From: Planctomycetota bacterium | GTDB taxonomy: Bacteria > Planctomycetota > Planctomycetia > Pirellulales > PNKZ01 | Assembly: GCA_018242585.1 (NCBI GenBank) | Contig: JAFEBQ010000027.1 | Span: 62,001-126,000, forward strand | Reading direction: 5' to 3' | Length of the DNA: 64,000 nucleotides | In this document: in pieces, positions 24,750 through 32,682 of the stretch | How positions within the stretch are numbered: position 1 is the first letter of the stretch | Layout: each line of letters begins with the position of its first letter | Translations under genes and position numbers: made by a program | The notes under the pieces: model-generated | Told to the model about the DNA's origin: nothing | What the model saw: only the letters and a program-made list of their open reading frames with translations | Database searches by the model: none

Positions 24750-26165
24750 TCACTGCCCTGGCGATTCGGGCAGCGGTGCGCGGAGCGTGCTTAGGAACAG
24801 CAAAATCCGCTCTCGTTCCAGCGACGTCATCGATTGATACCGCGCCGCCGAGTTGTGCGCCTCGCCGCCGTGCAGTTCGATCGCTTCGTCGATCGTGTCG
24901 GCGCGGCCGTCGTGCAGGTATGGCCCCGAGTCGGCCACGCCCCACAACGGCGGCGTGCGCCATTCCTGGTACGTATTGGTCGCCACGTCGGCGAACACGT
25001 CGTACGACGTGCCATCGTAAGGTCCGCCGTCGACGAACGAGCCGACGAACGCCTTGCCCGGCGTGGCCGGCACGGGATCGGCCAGTCCGGGGCCCATGTC
25101 GTGCAACAGCAGATCGCTGTACAGCCCTTTGACGTTGCCGACGTTCTCCTGGTGACAAGCCACACAGCCGATCGTCTGGAACAGCGCCTTGCCGTTGTTG
25201 ACCAGCACGTTCATCTGGGGATCGGTCACCTGCACCTCGCGCGGGCGCGGCAGACTGGCTACCAGCGCGGTGATGGCGTCGCATTGGGCCGCGGTCAGGT
25301 CGCGACCCGGCGGCAGTTCGGGCTGTTGCGGGTTCACGGCCTGGTGATGCCCCGGCGCGTCGAGTCCCAGGTCGGCGGCGCACGAGGCACGCACCATATC
25401 GCTCAAGGAAAGCGACTGGCCGCGCCAGCCGAACTTGGCCAACTGCATTTTGATTCGCGGCACGCGCCCGGCCACGCCCGGATACTGGCGCGGCTGGGCC
25501 CGGGCGATGGCCTCGACCGTGTCGGTGCTGATCGAATCGATGAGCCCCGCGCCGAACAGCGCCGGCGGGTTCCGCTCGCTGAGGCGAAACGCGATGCCAT
25601 CGCGCCCGGGCAGATTCTTCACCGGCCCGCGCCGACCTTCGCGGTCGTGCGCCGCGCGGCGAGCCACAATGCGACTCGCGCCGGTTAAGTTGATGGGCAC
25701 GCCCCAGAACTGGTCGCACCAGGCCTCGTAGTCGTCGTTGACGCTTTGGCGGTGAAAGACAATCGTCGCCCGCACCGCCAGGTCGCGGCGAAAGCCGGGA
25801 TGGATGGCGTCGATCCGGTCGCGAAAGGCGTCTTGATACCCGGAGCGCTTCTCGCGCGTCGGGTCAGGGGGGCGCACCACGGTCAGCAGCCGGACGTTGT
25901 TTTCCTCCTTGCCGCTGCCGCCGACGCCCCCTTCGCGATGGCACGCGGCGCACGACGAGGCATTGCGCATCGGGCCCAGTCCATCGCCGTCGGGGCAGTG
26001 GGGGTCGTTCACCTGCCAGTTTCGAGTGAACAACTCGCGGCCGAGCTTGATTTGCTCGGCCTTGCCGGGGATCTGGGCTTGCGACTCGCGCGCTTCGACC
26101 ATCGCCACCAAGACGGCGAGCGCACCGATCAGCCAGTTCAGGGTGTTGCGCTTTGACCAGCGCAT
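24750..26165 (-). CDS. DUF1111 di-haem oxidoreductase (cytochrome c peroxidase-like)
   Basis: 471 residues with signal peptide LNWLIGALAVLVAMVEA. Two c-type haem sites: CAACH (about residue 72) and CVACH (about residue 336). The C-terminal block EWRTPPLWGVADSGPYLHDG with GRADTIDEAI and HGGEA is the hallmark of the DUF1111/'thiol oxidoreductase' family related to MauG and CCP. Exported electron-transfer or peroxidase role. It follows the 188-residue gene (26186-26752) by 20 bases, so the two are probably co-transcribed. Confidence 0.9.
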   Translation of the reverse strand: MRWSKRNTLNWLIGALAVLVAMVEARESQAQIPGKAEQIKLGRELFTRNWQVNDPHCPDGDGLGPMRNASSCAACHREGGVGGSGKEENNVRLLTVVRPPDPTREKRSGYQDAFRDRIDAIHPGFRRDLAVRATIVFHRQSVNDDYEAWCDQFWGVPINLTGASRIVARRAAHDREGRRGPVKNLPGRDGIAFRLSERNPPALFGAGLIDSISTDTVEAIARAQPRQYPGVAGRVPRIKMQLAKFGWRGQSLSLSDMVRASCAADLGLDAPGHHQAVNPQQPELPPGRDLTAAQCDAITALVASLPRPREVQVTDPQMNVLVNNGKALFQTIGCVACHQENVGNVKGLYSDLLLHDMGPGLADPVPATPGKAFVGSFVDGGPYDGTSYDVFADVATNTYQEWRTPPLWGVADSGPYLHDGRADTIDEAIELHGGEAHNSAARYQSMTSLERERILLFLSTLRAPLPESPGQ

Positions 26166-26185
26166 GGCAAGCGAGCTCCTCGGCG

Positions 26186-26752
26186 CTACTTCGCTTCATT
26201 CTTGGTTGCTGGCTGCGCGGCCGGCGCGTCGTCGGTGTACTTGAACCCACGGTCAAACGCGGCGAACACGGTATCGTCGTTCGCATCGGGCCAGTAGCGC
26301 GACACGTGGACGTCGCAGAACCGTCCCTTGTAGAAGAAGTAATAGTTCACGTGCCGATTCTGGATCGTTTTGGTTCCCTGCGGCACCTTGCACTCGTAGC
26401 TGACTTTGACGTAGCGATCGTTTTGGGCAACCTTGACCGAATCGAGGTCGATAATCGGGTTCTGCTTGGCCAAGGGCCAATAGCGCTGGTAGCAAGCTTC
26501 GTGTGTCAGGATCTTGCCGCTGGGCGGCTCGACAAAGATCGACAGATTCAGGCCGTCCGCGGTGGCCGAGCGAAAGATGAATGCCGGCCCTTTCGACTCG
26601 CCCATGAATTGCGCCAGCGGCGGCACGTCCATCTCGATCCGCCAGCCCTGACTCGGCACGTTGACGGTAAAGGGCTCGGCCCAAGCGGAGCGCGGTGCGA
26701 CAACGACAGTCGTGATGATCGCGATGACTGCCATCCTCCAATGACGTTGCAT
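26186..26752 (-). CDS. Exported protein of unknown function
   Basis: 188 residues from the ATG at 26752. Signal peptide WRMAVIAIITTVVVAPRSA then WAE. The mature part is a beta-rich domain (FTVNVPSQGWRIEMDVPPLA, DRYVKVSYECKVPQGTKTI) with two conserved-looking cysteines, ending in an Ala/Lys tail. I do not recognise the family. It is first in a probable two-gene operon with the di-haem oxidoreductase. Confidence 0.75.
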   Translation of the reverse strand: MQRHWRMAVIAIITTVVVAPRSAWAEPFTVNVPSQGWRIEMDVPPLAQFMGESKGPAFIFRSATADGLNLSIFVEPPSGKILTHEACYQRYWPLAKQNPIIDLDSVKVAQNDRYVKVSYECKVPQGTKTIQNRHVNYYFFYKGRFCDVHVSRYWPDANDDTVFAAFDRGFKYTDDAPAAQPATKNEAK

Positions 26753-26844
26753 GTTTCTAGCTCGAATCGAGATACGAGAAGTGCGAGACACTGCGGAATC
26801 GCCGTGGGAAAAAGCACCGAACGGGCCTGATGTTGATTCTAGCT

Positions 26845-26913
26845 TTGGCGGTCGCGAGACGCCAACTTTGTGGAGCCGGCGACGTCAAAGGCCCCCGGTC
26901 ATTGACCGGGGGC
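26845..26913. promoter_or_regulatory. Two inverted repeats in the HupE upstream region
   Basis: TTGGCG (26845-26850) pairs with CGCCAA (26860-26865). Further on, GCCCCCGGTCA at 26891-26901 pairs exactly with TGACCGGGGGC at 26903-26913, an 11-bp palindrome with a one-base centre. Neither is followed by a T-run on the plus strand. They may be operators or leader structures for the metal-related gene at 27066. Confidence 0.4.
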
Positions 26914-26997
26914 TAATGCTCGAAGTCGCGTCGATGCTGATTGAAACTGCAGGGCGAAAGCCGGAAGTCGGGCTATGCCGCCACTCGGTCTCGCCGA

Positions 26998-27003
26998 TAT
27001 AAT
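26998..27003 (+). promoter_or_regulatory. Possible -10 box (TATAAT) for the HupE gene
   Basis: A perfect TATAAT lies 63 bases before the start codon in otherwise GC-rich DNA. No good -35 hexamer is found 16-18 bases upstream, so it may need an activator. A 6-bp hairpin (CCGACC 27013-27018 / GGTCGG 27027-27032) would fall at the start of the transcript. Confidence 0.35.
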
Positions 27004-27065
27004 CCACGACGACCGACCGGAGAGCTGGTCGGAGCATCGTTGGTTCGTCGGAAAGGATACTGGTC

Positions 27066-27659
27066 ATGAAGTCCGCGGTTCGCTGGTCGTTGCCGTTGGC
27101 CATCGTCGGCATGTTGCTGTTCGCCCCCCGGGTGTTTGCCCACCCAGGTCACGACGGCGATGGTTTCGCCTCGGGCTTCTTGCATCCGTTGCTGGGCTAC
27201 GATCACTTGTTGGCGATGGTGGCGGTCGGGCTGCTGGCCGTTCGCTGGGGTGGCTGCGCGGTCTGGATAGCACCGGTGACGTTCATCAGTTGCCTGGCCC
27301 TAGGGGGCGCGCTGGCCGCGTGGCATGTGCCGTTGCCCGGGCTGGAATACGGCATCGTCCTGTCGGTGCTGGTGCTGGGGCTGATGATCGCGGGAACGAA
27401 CCTGGTGCCACTTGGATTTGGCGCGGTGCTCGTCGGCGCGTTCGCTATTTTTCATGGCTACGCGCACATCGCCGAGATTGCTCCGGGCGAATCACTGGTT
27501 CGCTACACAGCGGGCTTTCTGCTGGCGAGCGTGCTGCTGCACGCCGGCGGCGTGCTGGCGGGCCTGACACTGGCGCGATGGGCCGACGTGCGCGCATTAC
27601 GCCTGACGGGGGGCGCTATTGCTGCGGCCGGCGTTTGGCTGTTGGCCAGTGTTCTTTAG
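27066..27659 (+). CDS. hupE: HupE/UreJ-family membrane protein (probable nickel/cobalt transporter)
   Basis: 197 residues; AAAGGA at 27052-27057 is the ribosome site. The protein starts with a signal-like helix (LPLAIVGMLLFAPRVFA) and the family motif HPGHDGDGFASGFLHPLLGY followed by DHLLAMVAVG, with the His/Asp residues that coordinate metal. Six hydrophobic helices follow. HupE of cyanobacteria transports nickel; some relatives transport cobalt. No hydrogenase or urease genes are in the window, so the metal and the user enzyme are open. Confidence 0.92.
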   Translation: MKSAVRWSLPLAIVGMLLFAPRVFAHPGHDGDGFASGFLHPLLGYDHLLAMVAVGLLAVRWGGCAVWIAPVTFISCLALGGALAAWHVPLPGLEYGIVLSVLVLGLMIAGTNLVPLGFGAVLVGAFAIFHGYAHIAEIAPGESLVRYTAGFLLASVLLHAGGVLAGLTLARWADVRALRLTGGAIAAAGVWLLASVL

Positions 27660-28053
27660 CGGCCCACGATCGATAACCGGTGTGTTACGGTTCGATGAGC
27701 GCCGTCGCGCCACCAGATGCCAGCAATATCGCTTTTACCGCGGCAATTCGCGAAAACTTCGCGATGAGCGCACCGGCCCTTCGGCCCGAACCATCCGCGT
27801 TGTGCCACGTAATGCTTGATTATCGCGGGGGCTTGGCCAATAATCTCGGCAATTCGTTCCCCGTGGGGGCGAACGCCGCTAAGTGTTCCCGCCTGTATGC
27901 CTCGCTGTGACATTCCCCGCGATTGCATCCTCGGCAATTTGGTCCTCACCGGAAGTTGCGGGCGGGAAGCCGAGAAACGATTTCTCCGGCGGCTGGTCAA
28001 GAGCGCGTCGGAATCAGGTGTTTCGTTTCGCATTTTGCACGAAAGGAATAGCT
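27660..28053. other. Intergenic stretch, nothing recognised
   Basis: 394 bases between hupE and the thioredoxin-like gene. Open frames run through it but lack a ribosome site and codon bias. No strong hairpin or repeat seen; it must hold the promoter of the gene at 28054. Confidence 0.4.
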
Positions 28054-28626
28054 ATGAAGAAGTGGACGACGGCAATGGCTGCTTTGTCGGTGATGTGCGC
28101 CGTGGCGGTAGCCGTGGCGGCCGAAGTGAAGAGCGGACTCGAAGTCGGCGCCAAGGTCGGCGCGTTCAACGTCGTGAAGAGCGGCGGCGCTCCGGATGAC
28201 GGCGTGGCGGTGGGCAAGGAATTGTGCTACCGCTGCAAGTACGGCAACCGCCCGCAAGTGATGATCTTCACGCGCCAGACCAATGGCGCGGTGGCCGAGT
28301 TGACCAAGGCCCTGGAAAGCGCGGTCGTCAAGCAATCGGACAAGCAGTTGAGCGCGTTCGTCAACCTGCTGGGCGCCGACAAGGCCGCCCTCGATTCGCA
28401 GGCCAAGAAGTTCGCCACCGACACCGGCGTCTCGCACGTCCCGGTCGTGGTGCCAGTCGAAAATGAAAACGGCCCGGACAACTACGGCTTGAATCCCAAG
28501 GCCGAAGTGACCGTGTTGTTGGTCAGCAAGGGGCAAGTCAAGGCGAACCACGCCTTTGCCGCCGGCGACTTCAACAGCTCGGCCGTGCAGACCGTGTTGA
28601 GCGAGATTTCGTCGATCGTCGAGTAG
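28054..28626 (+). CDS. Exported thioredoxin-fold protein with CYRC motif
   Basis: 190 residues from the ATG at 28054 (GAAAGGA 6 bases upstream). Signal peptide MAALSVMCAVAVAVAA then E. The mature part has ELCYRCKYGNRPQVMIFTR, a CxxC in the position of a thioredoxin active site but with an unusual Tyr-Arg pair, then a cis-Pro-like VSHVPVVVPVE near residue 130. Likely a periplasmic redox or redox-derived protein. A strong terminator follows. Confidence 0.75.
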   Translation: MKKWTTAMAALSVMCAVAVAVAAEVKSGLEVGAKVGAFNVVKSGGAPDDGVAVGKELCYRCKYGNRPQVMIFTRQTNGAVAELTKALESAVVKQSDKQLSAFVNLLGADKAALDSQAKKFATDTGVSHVPVVVPVENENGPDNYGLNPKAEVTVLLVSKGQVKANHAFAAGDFNSSAVQTVLSEISSIVE

Positions 28627-28661
28627 GCGATCGTCGGTTCGCGATTCCGCGAATGAATGAG

Positions 28662-28706
28662 CGCCGCGGCGGGTTCCACGTGAACTCGCCGCGGCGTTTT
28701 TTATTT
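28662..28706 (+). terminator. Rho-independent terminator of the CYRC thioredoxin-fold gene
   Basis: CGCCGCGGCGGGTTC at 28662-28676 pairs with GAACTCGCCGCGGCG at 28682-28696 (15 bp with one G-U), loop CACGT, followed by TTTTTTATTT (28697-28706). It sits 36 bases past the stop. The convergent gene at 28717 has its stop just beyond, but there is no T-run on its side. Confidence 0.92.
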
Positions 28707-28716
28707 GGCGAAGTTT

Positions 28717-29244
28717 TTATTTGACTGCGAGCAACGGGGCGATGAACGCTTCGATATCGCGGTACTTCGGCTCCCCCTCAAATGTCTTCAGCAGCTTGCC
28801 GTCCCGGTCATAGACGAAGATCGCCGGCACCGTCGAAATCTTTAGCTTGCGGTACAGGTCTTCGTCGGCCTCGCTCGACATCACGTTGTCGAACGTCGCG
28901 CCTTGCCGAGTCAGAAACTCTAGGGGCTCGCGCATCTCGTCGGTCACCTTGCCCAAGCCGGCGTAATTGGCGCACAGCGAAATGCACGCCAGTCGCTCGG
29001 CGCCGTATTTCCTGTGCAGCGCGACCAGGCCGGGAAACTCTCGGACGCACGGCTCGCAAAACGTGCTCCAAGCGTCGACCACCACGATCTTGCCGCGCTT
29101 CGACGCCACCAGTTCCTGATAGCCCTGGAAATCGCGTGGCTCGAGCGTGACTTTCCCCTCGGTCGCCGTGGCACCTGGCGTGTCTGCGCAGCCCAGTAGA
29201 ACGCACGCGGCGAGCGACAACGAAATCATGAACAGGCGTGACAT
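28717..29244 (-). CDS. TlpA/ResA-like thioredoxin lipoprotein
   Basis: 175 residues; GGAGGG 5 bases before the ATG at 29244. Lipoprotein signal MISLSLAACVLLGC. Thioredoxin active site CEPC in AWSTFCEPCVREFP and cis-Pro in STVPAIFVYD. Such periplasmic thioredoxins reduce apocytochrome c or other exported cysteines. It follows the YVTN-cytochrome c gene by 22 bases, which fits a role in haem attachment or in keeping that cytochrome's cysteines reduced. Confidence 0.9.
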   Translation of the reverse strand: MSRLFMISLSLAACVLLGCADTPGATATEGKVTLEPRDFQGYQELVASKRGKIVVVDAWSTFCEPCVREFPGLVALHRKYGAERLACISLCANYAGLGKVTDEMREPLEFLTRQGATFDNVMSSEADEDLYRKLKISTVPAIFVYDRDGKLLKTFEGEPKYRDIEAFIAPLLAVK

Positions 29245-29266
29245 GAACCCTCCAGGGCTAGCGATG

Positions 29267-31108
29267 CTAAAGTGTCTTTAAGAACTCGATCAGGTCGCGC
29301 TGCTCGTCGGCGGTCAGTTCGCCTTGGCCGGTGACCTGGGCCGGATTATGCGGGCCGGACAACACTTCTTCCAGTGTCCGACAGCGCCCGTCGTGCAACA
29401 GCCGCACCCGTTCGTACACTCCGACTAGCGACGGCGTGTTGAAGCCCGAGTAGGCGTCGTCTTTGCTGCCGAGCCCGACATCGTGGACTTGGCCATCGGT
29501 GTACAGCTCGCCCGAGTGGCACTTGGCACAGGCTCCCTTCACACCGAAAAAAATCGCTTTGCCGCGTGCGATAGCTTCCGGGGCGGTTGCTGCCTGGTAA
29601 GGGTTCGGCTTGGGAGACAGAGCTTCCATGTAGGCCAATAGCGCCTTCACATCGCGCGCGCTCGGCTCGGGTCCGAGCATCGTGTCGGTAATCGACTTGT
29701 GCATGGCCGCGCCCAGATCGGTTTGCCAACCGTGCCAGGTCCACGGCGCGGTTCGCGTGACATTCTGCAGCGGCAGCACCGTTTTGTAGGTCCGCTGGCT
29801 GCCGTCGTTGCGAGTGTCCATTGGCACCGCGTTGAGGCCACCCTCGTAATGGCAACTGGCGCAACTGTACCATTGATCCAAGCTACGCCGCGCGTCGAAG
29901 AAGATCGCCTCCCCTTGGCGCGCTAGCGATGGCTCCGCCGGGCCGCCCAATGCGATCTCGCGCACGACCGCGCGTTCGGCCAAATCGACGACTTGGACCG
30001 AGTTCGATAGATAGTTCGCCACGTAGATGTGCCGGTTGTCGCGGGCCGCGCGGAGGTTCATCGGTCGGCCGCCCAACGGCACGCGAAAGAACTTTTCGTG
30101 GTCGCGCCACACCGTCGGGTCGGCCAAGTCTCCCGGCCCGCCGAAGGCCATGAACTTTTGATCGGCCATCCGGTAGGCCAGCAACTCGTGCGTGCCGCTC
30201 GACGTGCAAACCATCCACTGCTCGTCGGGCGTCAGCGCCAAGCCATGCGGATCGGACATGGCCATACCCGGCACGTCGAGCGAAATGGCCTCGCGGCGCG
30301 ACTCCTCATCGAGCCGCACGCGAGCGATTCGCGTGGCCAGCACCCAGCCTTGGCGGATGTTCTGGGGCGTGATGGAAAACTGTCGGTAGATCATCCACGG
30401 GAAGTAAACGTCCCGGTCGTTGCGCGCGACGTGAAGTTGCCCGATGTTGATGCCGCCGACTTGCTGGTCAATCACCCGCTGGCCGGTCGCCACGTCGATG
30501 ATCGTAATGCCCAGATCGCCACTGGCGCTGACGGCCAGTCGCGTGCCGGCGTGCGAGAGCGCGAGCTGCCGCGGCCAACGTCCGACGTCGATTTGCCGCG
30601 CGACTTGTCGCGACACGAGGTCAATAATGGCCACCTTGGCGGCCGCTTCCATTGCTACGTACGCTTGCCGGCCATCGGGGCTGACCGCCACGCCGTAGGG
30701 GTGATAGCCGACTTGGATCTGGCCGGCGTGTTGCAGGCGGCGCTCGATGATATCAAATATCTCGACCGTGCCGGCATAGGCGCACGAGACCAGAACCCGT
30801 GCTTTGCCGGGCGCCAGGCACAGCGCTCGGGGGTACTCGTCGCAGGGGGCTTCATCGATCACCTTGCCCGACGCCACGTCAATCAGCGACAACGTCGACG
30901 AAGTTTGATTCGCCGTAATCAAGAATCGTTCGTCGGCGGTCAGCACCAGATCGACCGGCGAACGATCAACGTGCGCACCGGCTGCCCCTTGACGCTCGGC
31001 CGGTGTCGCGGCGCACGCCGGCACGGCGCCCAATGCGATCAGCGCACTGGCCAATAATAGGCCAAGGCATCGCGGCAACAGTTTGAACCTGGCATTGAAT
31101 CGCGGCAT
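29267..31108 (-). CDS. YVTN beta-propeller protein with C-terminal di-haem cytochrome c domain
   Basis: 613 residues from the ATG at 31108 (an ATG at 31180 is also open). Signal peptide LGLLLASALIALGAVPACAA. Residues ~45-370 carry YVTN-type blades (for example GYHPYGVAVSPDGRQAYVAM and RHIYVANYLSNSVQVVDL). Residues ~375-610 form a CCP/MauG-like domain with haem sites CASCH and CAKCH, and TPSLVGVYERVRLLHDGR near the end. Probably a periplasmic electron-transfer or peroxidase-like protein. It belongs to a same-strand run: thioredoxin, methyltransferase, this gene, TlpA lipoprotein. Confidence 0.9.
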   Translation of the reverse strand: MPRFNARFKLLPRCLGLLLASALIALGAVPACAATPAERQGAAGAHVDRSPVDLVLTADERFLITANQTSSTLSLIDVASGKVIDEAPCDEYPRALCLAPGKARVLVSCAYAGTVEIFDIIERRLQHAGQIQVGYHPYGVAVSPDGRQAYVAMEAAAKVAIIDLVSRQVARQIDVGRWPRQLALSHAGTRLAVSASGDLGITIIDVATGQRVIDQQVGGINIGQLHVARNDRDVYFPWMIYRQFSITPQNIRQGWVLATRIARVRLDEESRREAISLDVPGMAMSDPHGLALTPDEQWMVCTSSGTHELLAYRMADQKFMAFGGPGDLADPTVWRDHEKFFRVPLGGRPMNLRAARDNRHIYVANYLSNSVQVVDLAERAVVREIALGGPAEPSLARQGEAIFFDARRSLDQWYSCASCHYEGGLNAVPMDTRNDGSQRTYKTVLPLQNVTRTAPWTWHGWQTDLGAAMHKSITDTMLGPEPSARDVKALLAYMEALSPKPNPYQAATAPEAIARGKAIFFGVKGACAKCHSGELYTDGQVHDVGLGSKDDAYSGFNTPSLVGVYERVRLLHDGRCRTLEEVLSGPHNPAQVTGQGELTADEQRDLIEFLKTL

Positions 31109-31206
31109 GTATTCAAACCAGCGGGCGGGAGCGAACAAGAGGGCGGGGCGTACAAGGCGGGCTCGTCTATGGTACTCCATCGGCCCGGCTTCGCCCAGCA
31201 ATTGCG

Positions 31207-32070
31207 CTAGCTGCGCCGGCGCAGCCACAGACTTTGCGCGTTACCAAACGTCTGGTGCGGAAATGCCTCATTGAACCCCGGCAGCGTTTGCTGCAGAAAA
31301 TAGCCCGGCCAGAGCACCTCCCAGCGATCGCTATGCATCAAGATGGCGTGGACCAGGTACTGCTCGTTCCAGCCATACCGCTCGTCGATCACCCAGTGCC
31401 GCGGGTATTCGTAAGGGATAAAGATGTCATGAACATGCACGATCACACCTGCCGCCAGCGCCGGCAGGATTTCGCCGAACAGATAGCCCACGTCACCGTG
31501 CGTCGTGAGCGCGTGGCTCGAATCAATGAACAGGAAATCGTTCGCGGCCAGGGACGTGAACAGCTCGTTCGCCCCCAGGTCTTCGACCCGCGACCGGTGA
31601 CACTCGTCGGCCAAGGCGTTGATCTCGGCTCGTGGCTCGGGATCGATCGAGATCAATCGGCAATCGAGCTTGAAGTCGATGATCGCCTGACGGAAAAGCC
31701 GGGTGCTGTTGCCGCTGCCGACTTCCACGATGCGTCGCGGCGCGAACTTGCCGACCAGTGTATAAAGGACTTCGGCGTCGGGGGACGTGTAATACGAGTT
31801 GTCGAACGAATAGCCCACGCCGTTCGCGCCGGCCGAGCGAAAGGTGCCGAACCGCGCCCGGTGCGCGGCAATCTCGTCCAGCGACGGGGTCAGCTCGAAA
31901 TGCTGATACGCAGGGGGCAGCGGCAACACCGGTCGGGCAAATTGCCCCTGCCGCTCGATGGCCAGCAGCCGGTCGCGCTCGCGTTCGGCGGCGCGCGTGG
32001 TGCCCAGCTGCAAATGCCCCAGCCCCAGTCCGGCGTTCAACCACTGCTTTAGTTTGCTCGTCCAGGGCAT
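31207..32070 (-). CDS. Class I SAM-dependent methyltransferase-like protein (Methyltransf_24 type)
   Basis: 287 residues from the ATG at 32070 (GTG at 32076 also possible). SAM-binding motif I is RRIVEVGSGNSTRLF, followed by an acidic motif II region CRLISIDPEP and FLFIDSSHALTTHGDVGYLF, typical of the Methyltransf_24 group associated with glycan or cell-surface modification. The C-terminal aromatic-rich part (RWEVLWPGYFLQQTLPGF) is also family-like. Same-strand neighbours are 61 and 98 bases away, so co-transcription is possible but loose. Confidence 0.85.
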   Translation of the reverse strand: MPWTSKLKQWLNAGLGLGHLQLGTTRAAERERDRLLAIERQGQFARPVLPLPPAYQHFELTPSLDEIAAHRARFGTFRSAGANGVGYSFDNSYYTSPDAEVLYTLVGKFAPRRIVEVGSGNSTRLFRQAIIDFKLDCRLISIDPEPRAEINALADECHRSRVEDLGANELFTSLAANDFLFIDSSHALTTHGDVGYLFGEILPALAAGVIVHVHDIFIPYEYPRHWVIDERYGWNEQYLVHAILMHSDRWEVLWPGYFLQQTLPGFNEAFPHQTFGNAQSLWLRRRS

Positions 32071-32131
32071 TGCCACCCGTTTCTGTTTCAGGAATAACCG
32101 CGCGTGCTGCCCGACCCGAGTATAACCTCGC

Positions 32132-32458
32132 TCAGCTTGTCGTCAGCTTGGCAAAGCCCGCTTTGATCTCGTTCGTGCTCGGCCGGGTCAACTGCTCGAG
32201 CGGCTGGCCATCGCGTAGCAAGACCAGCGTCGGCCAGACTTTCACCAGGAACGAACGCCCCAACGGCTTGCCGCGACCATCTTCGACTTTGATGTGCTGG
32301 ACGTCAGGGTGCGCGTCGAGCAAGGCCTTCAGGTGGGGCTGGATTGCCTGGCAATAGGGACACCACTCGGCGCCGAATTCGAGCAGCACCGGGCCGGTCA
32401 TCTGGTCCAGCGCCTCGCGCGCGGGCTCTTCCTGGGGGTGCGAAGCGTAAGGGCTCAT
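32132..32458 (-). CDS. Thioredoxin
   Basis: 108 residues with no signal peptide, so cytosolic. Active site EWCPYCQAI replaces the usual WCGPC by WCPYC, and the cis-Pro lies in KVWPTLVLLRDG. Length is normal for thioredoxin. The CPYC dipeptide is the glutaredoxin-type pair, so its redox potential may differ from housekeeping thioredoxin. Confidence 0.88.
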   Translation of the reverse strand: MSPYASHPQEEPAREALDQMTGPVLLEFGAEWCPYCQAIQPHLKALLDAHPDVQHIKVEDGRGKPLGRSFLVKVWPTLVLLRDGQPLEQLTRPSTNEIKAGFAKLTTS

Positions 32459-32682
32459 GGCCGGCGTTCTCGCTCGGGTGACGTGGCGACAATTGCTAAG
32501 TTTATTCGCCCGGCGCGCCCCGGGCTATGCTGTCGCAGCACTGCGCGCAACCAAGTGACTCGACTTATGACACACCAAACAGCCTGCAAACCTGTCTGGG
32601 ATTGTCCGATTCCCGTGTATCCGTAGACTTGCCACAGCCAGTGGACACTCGCTTCCGTGCCGATCCCCGGGAACCAGGATAC

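Noticed and set aside
26914-26990. Possible cobalamin riboswitch before hupE
   Set aside because: A short run (GCCGGAAGTCGGGC) looks a little like the B12-box neighbourhood, but the conserved GCCACTG box and core helices are not found.
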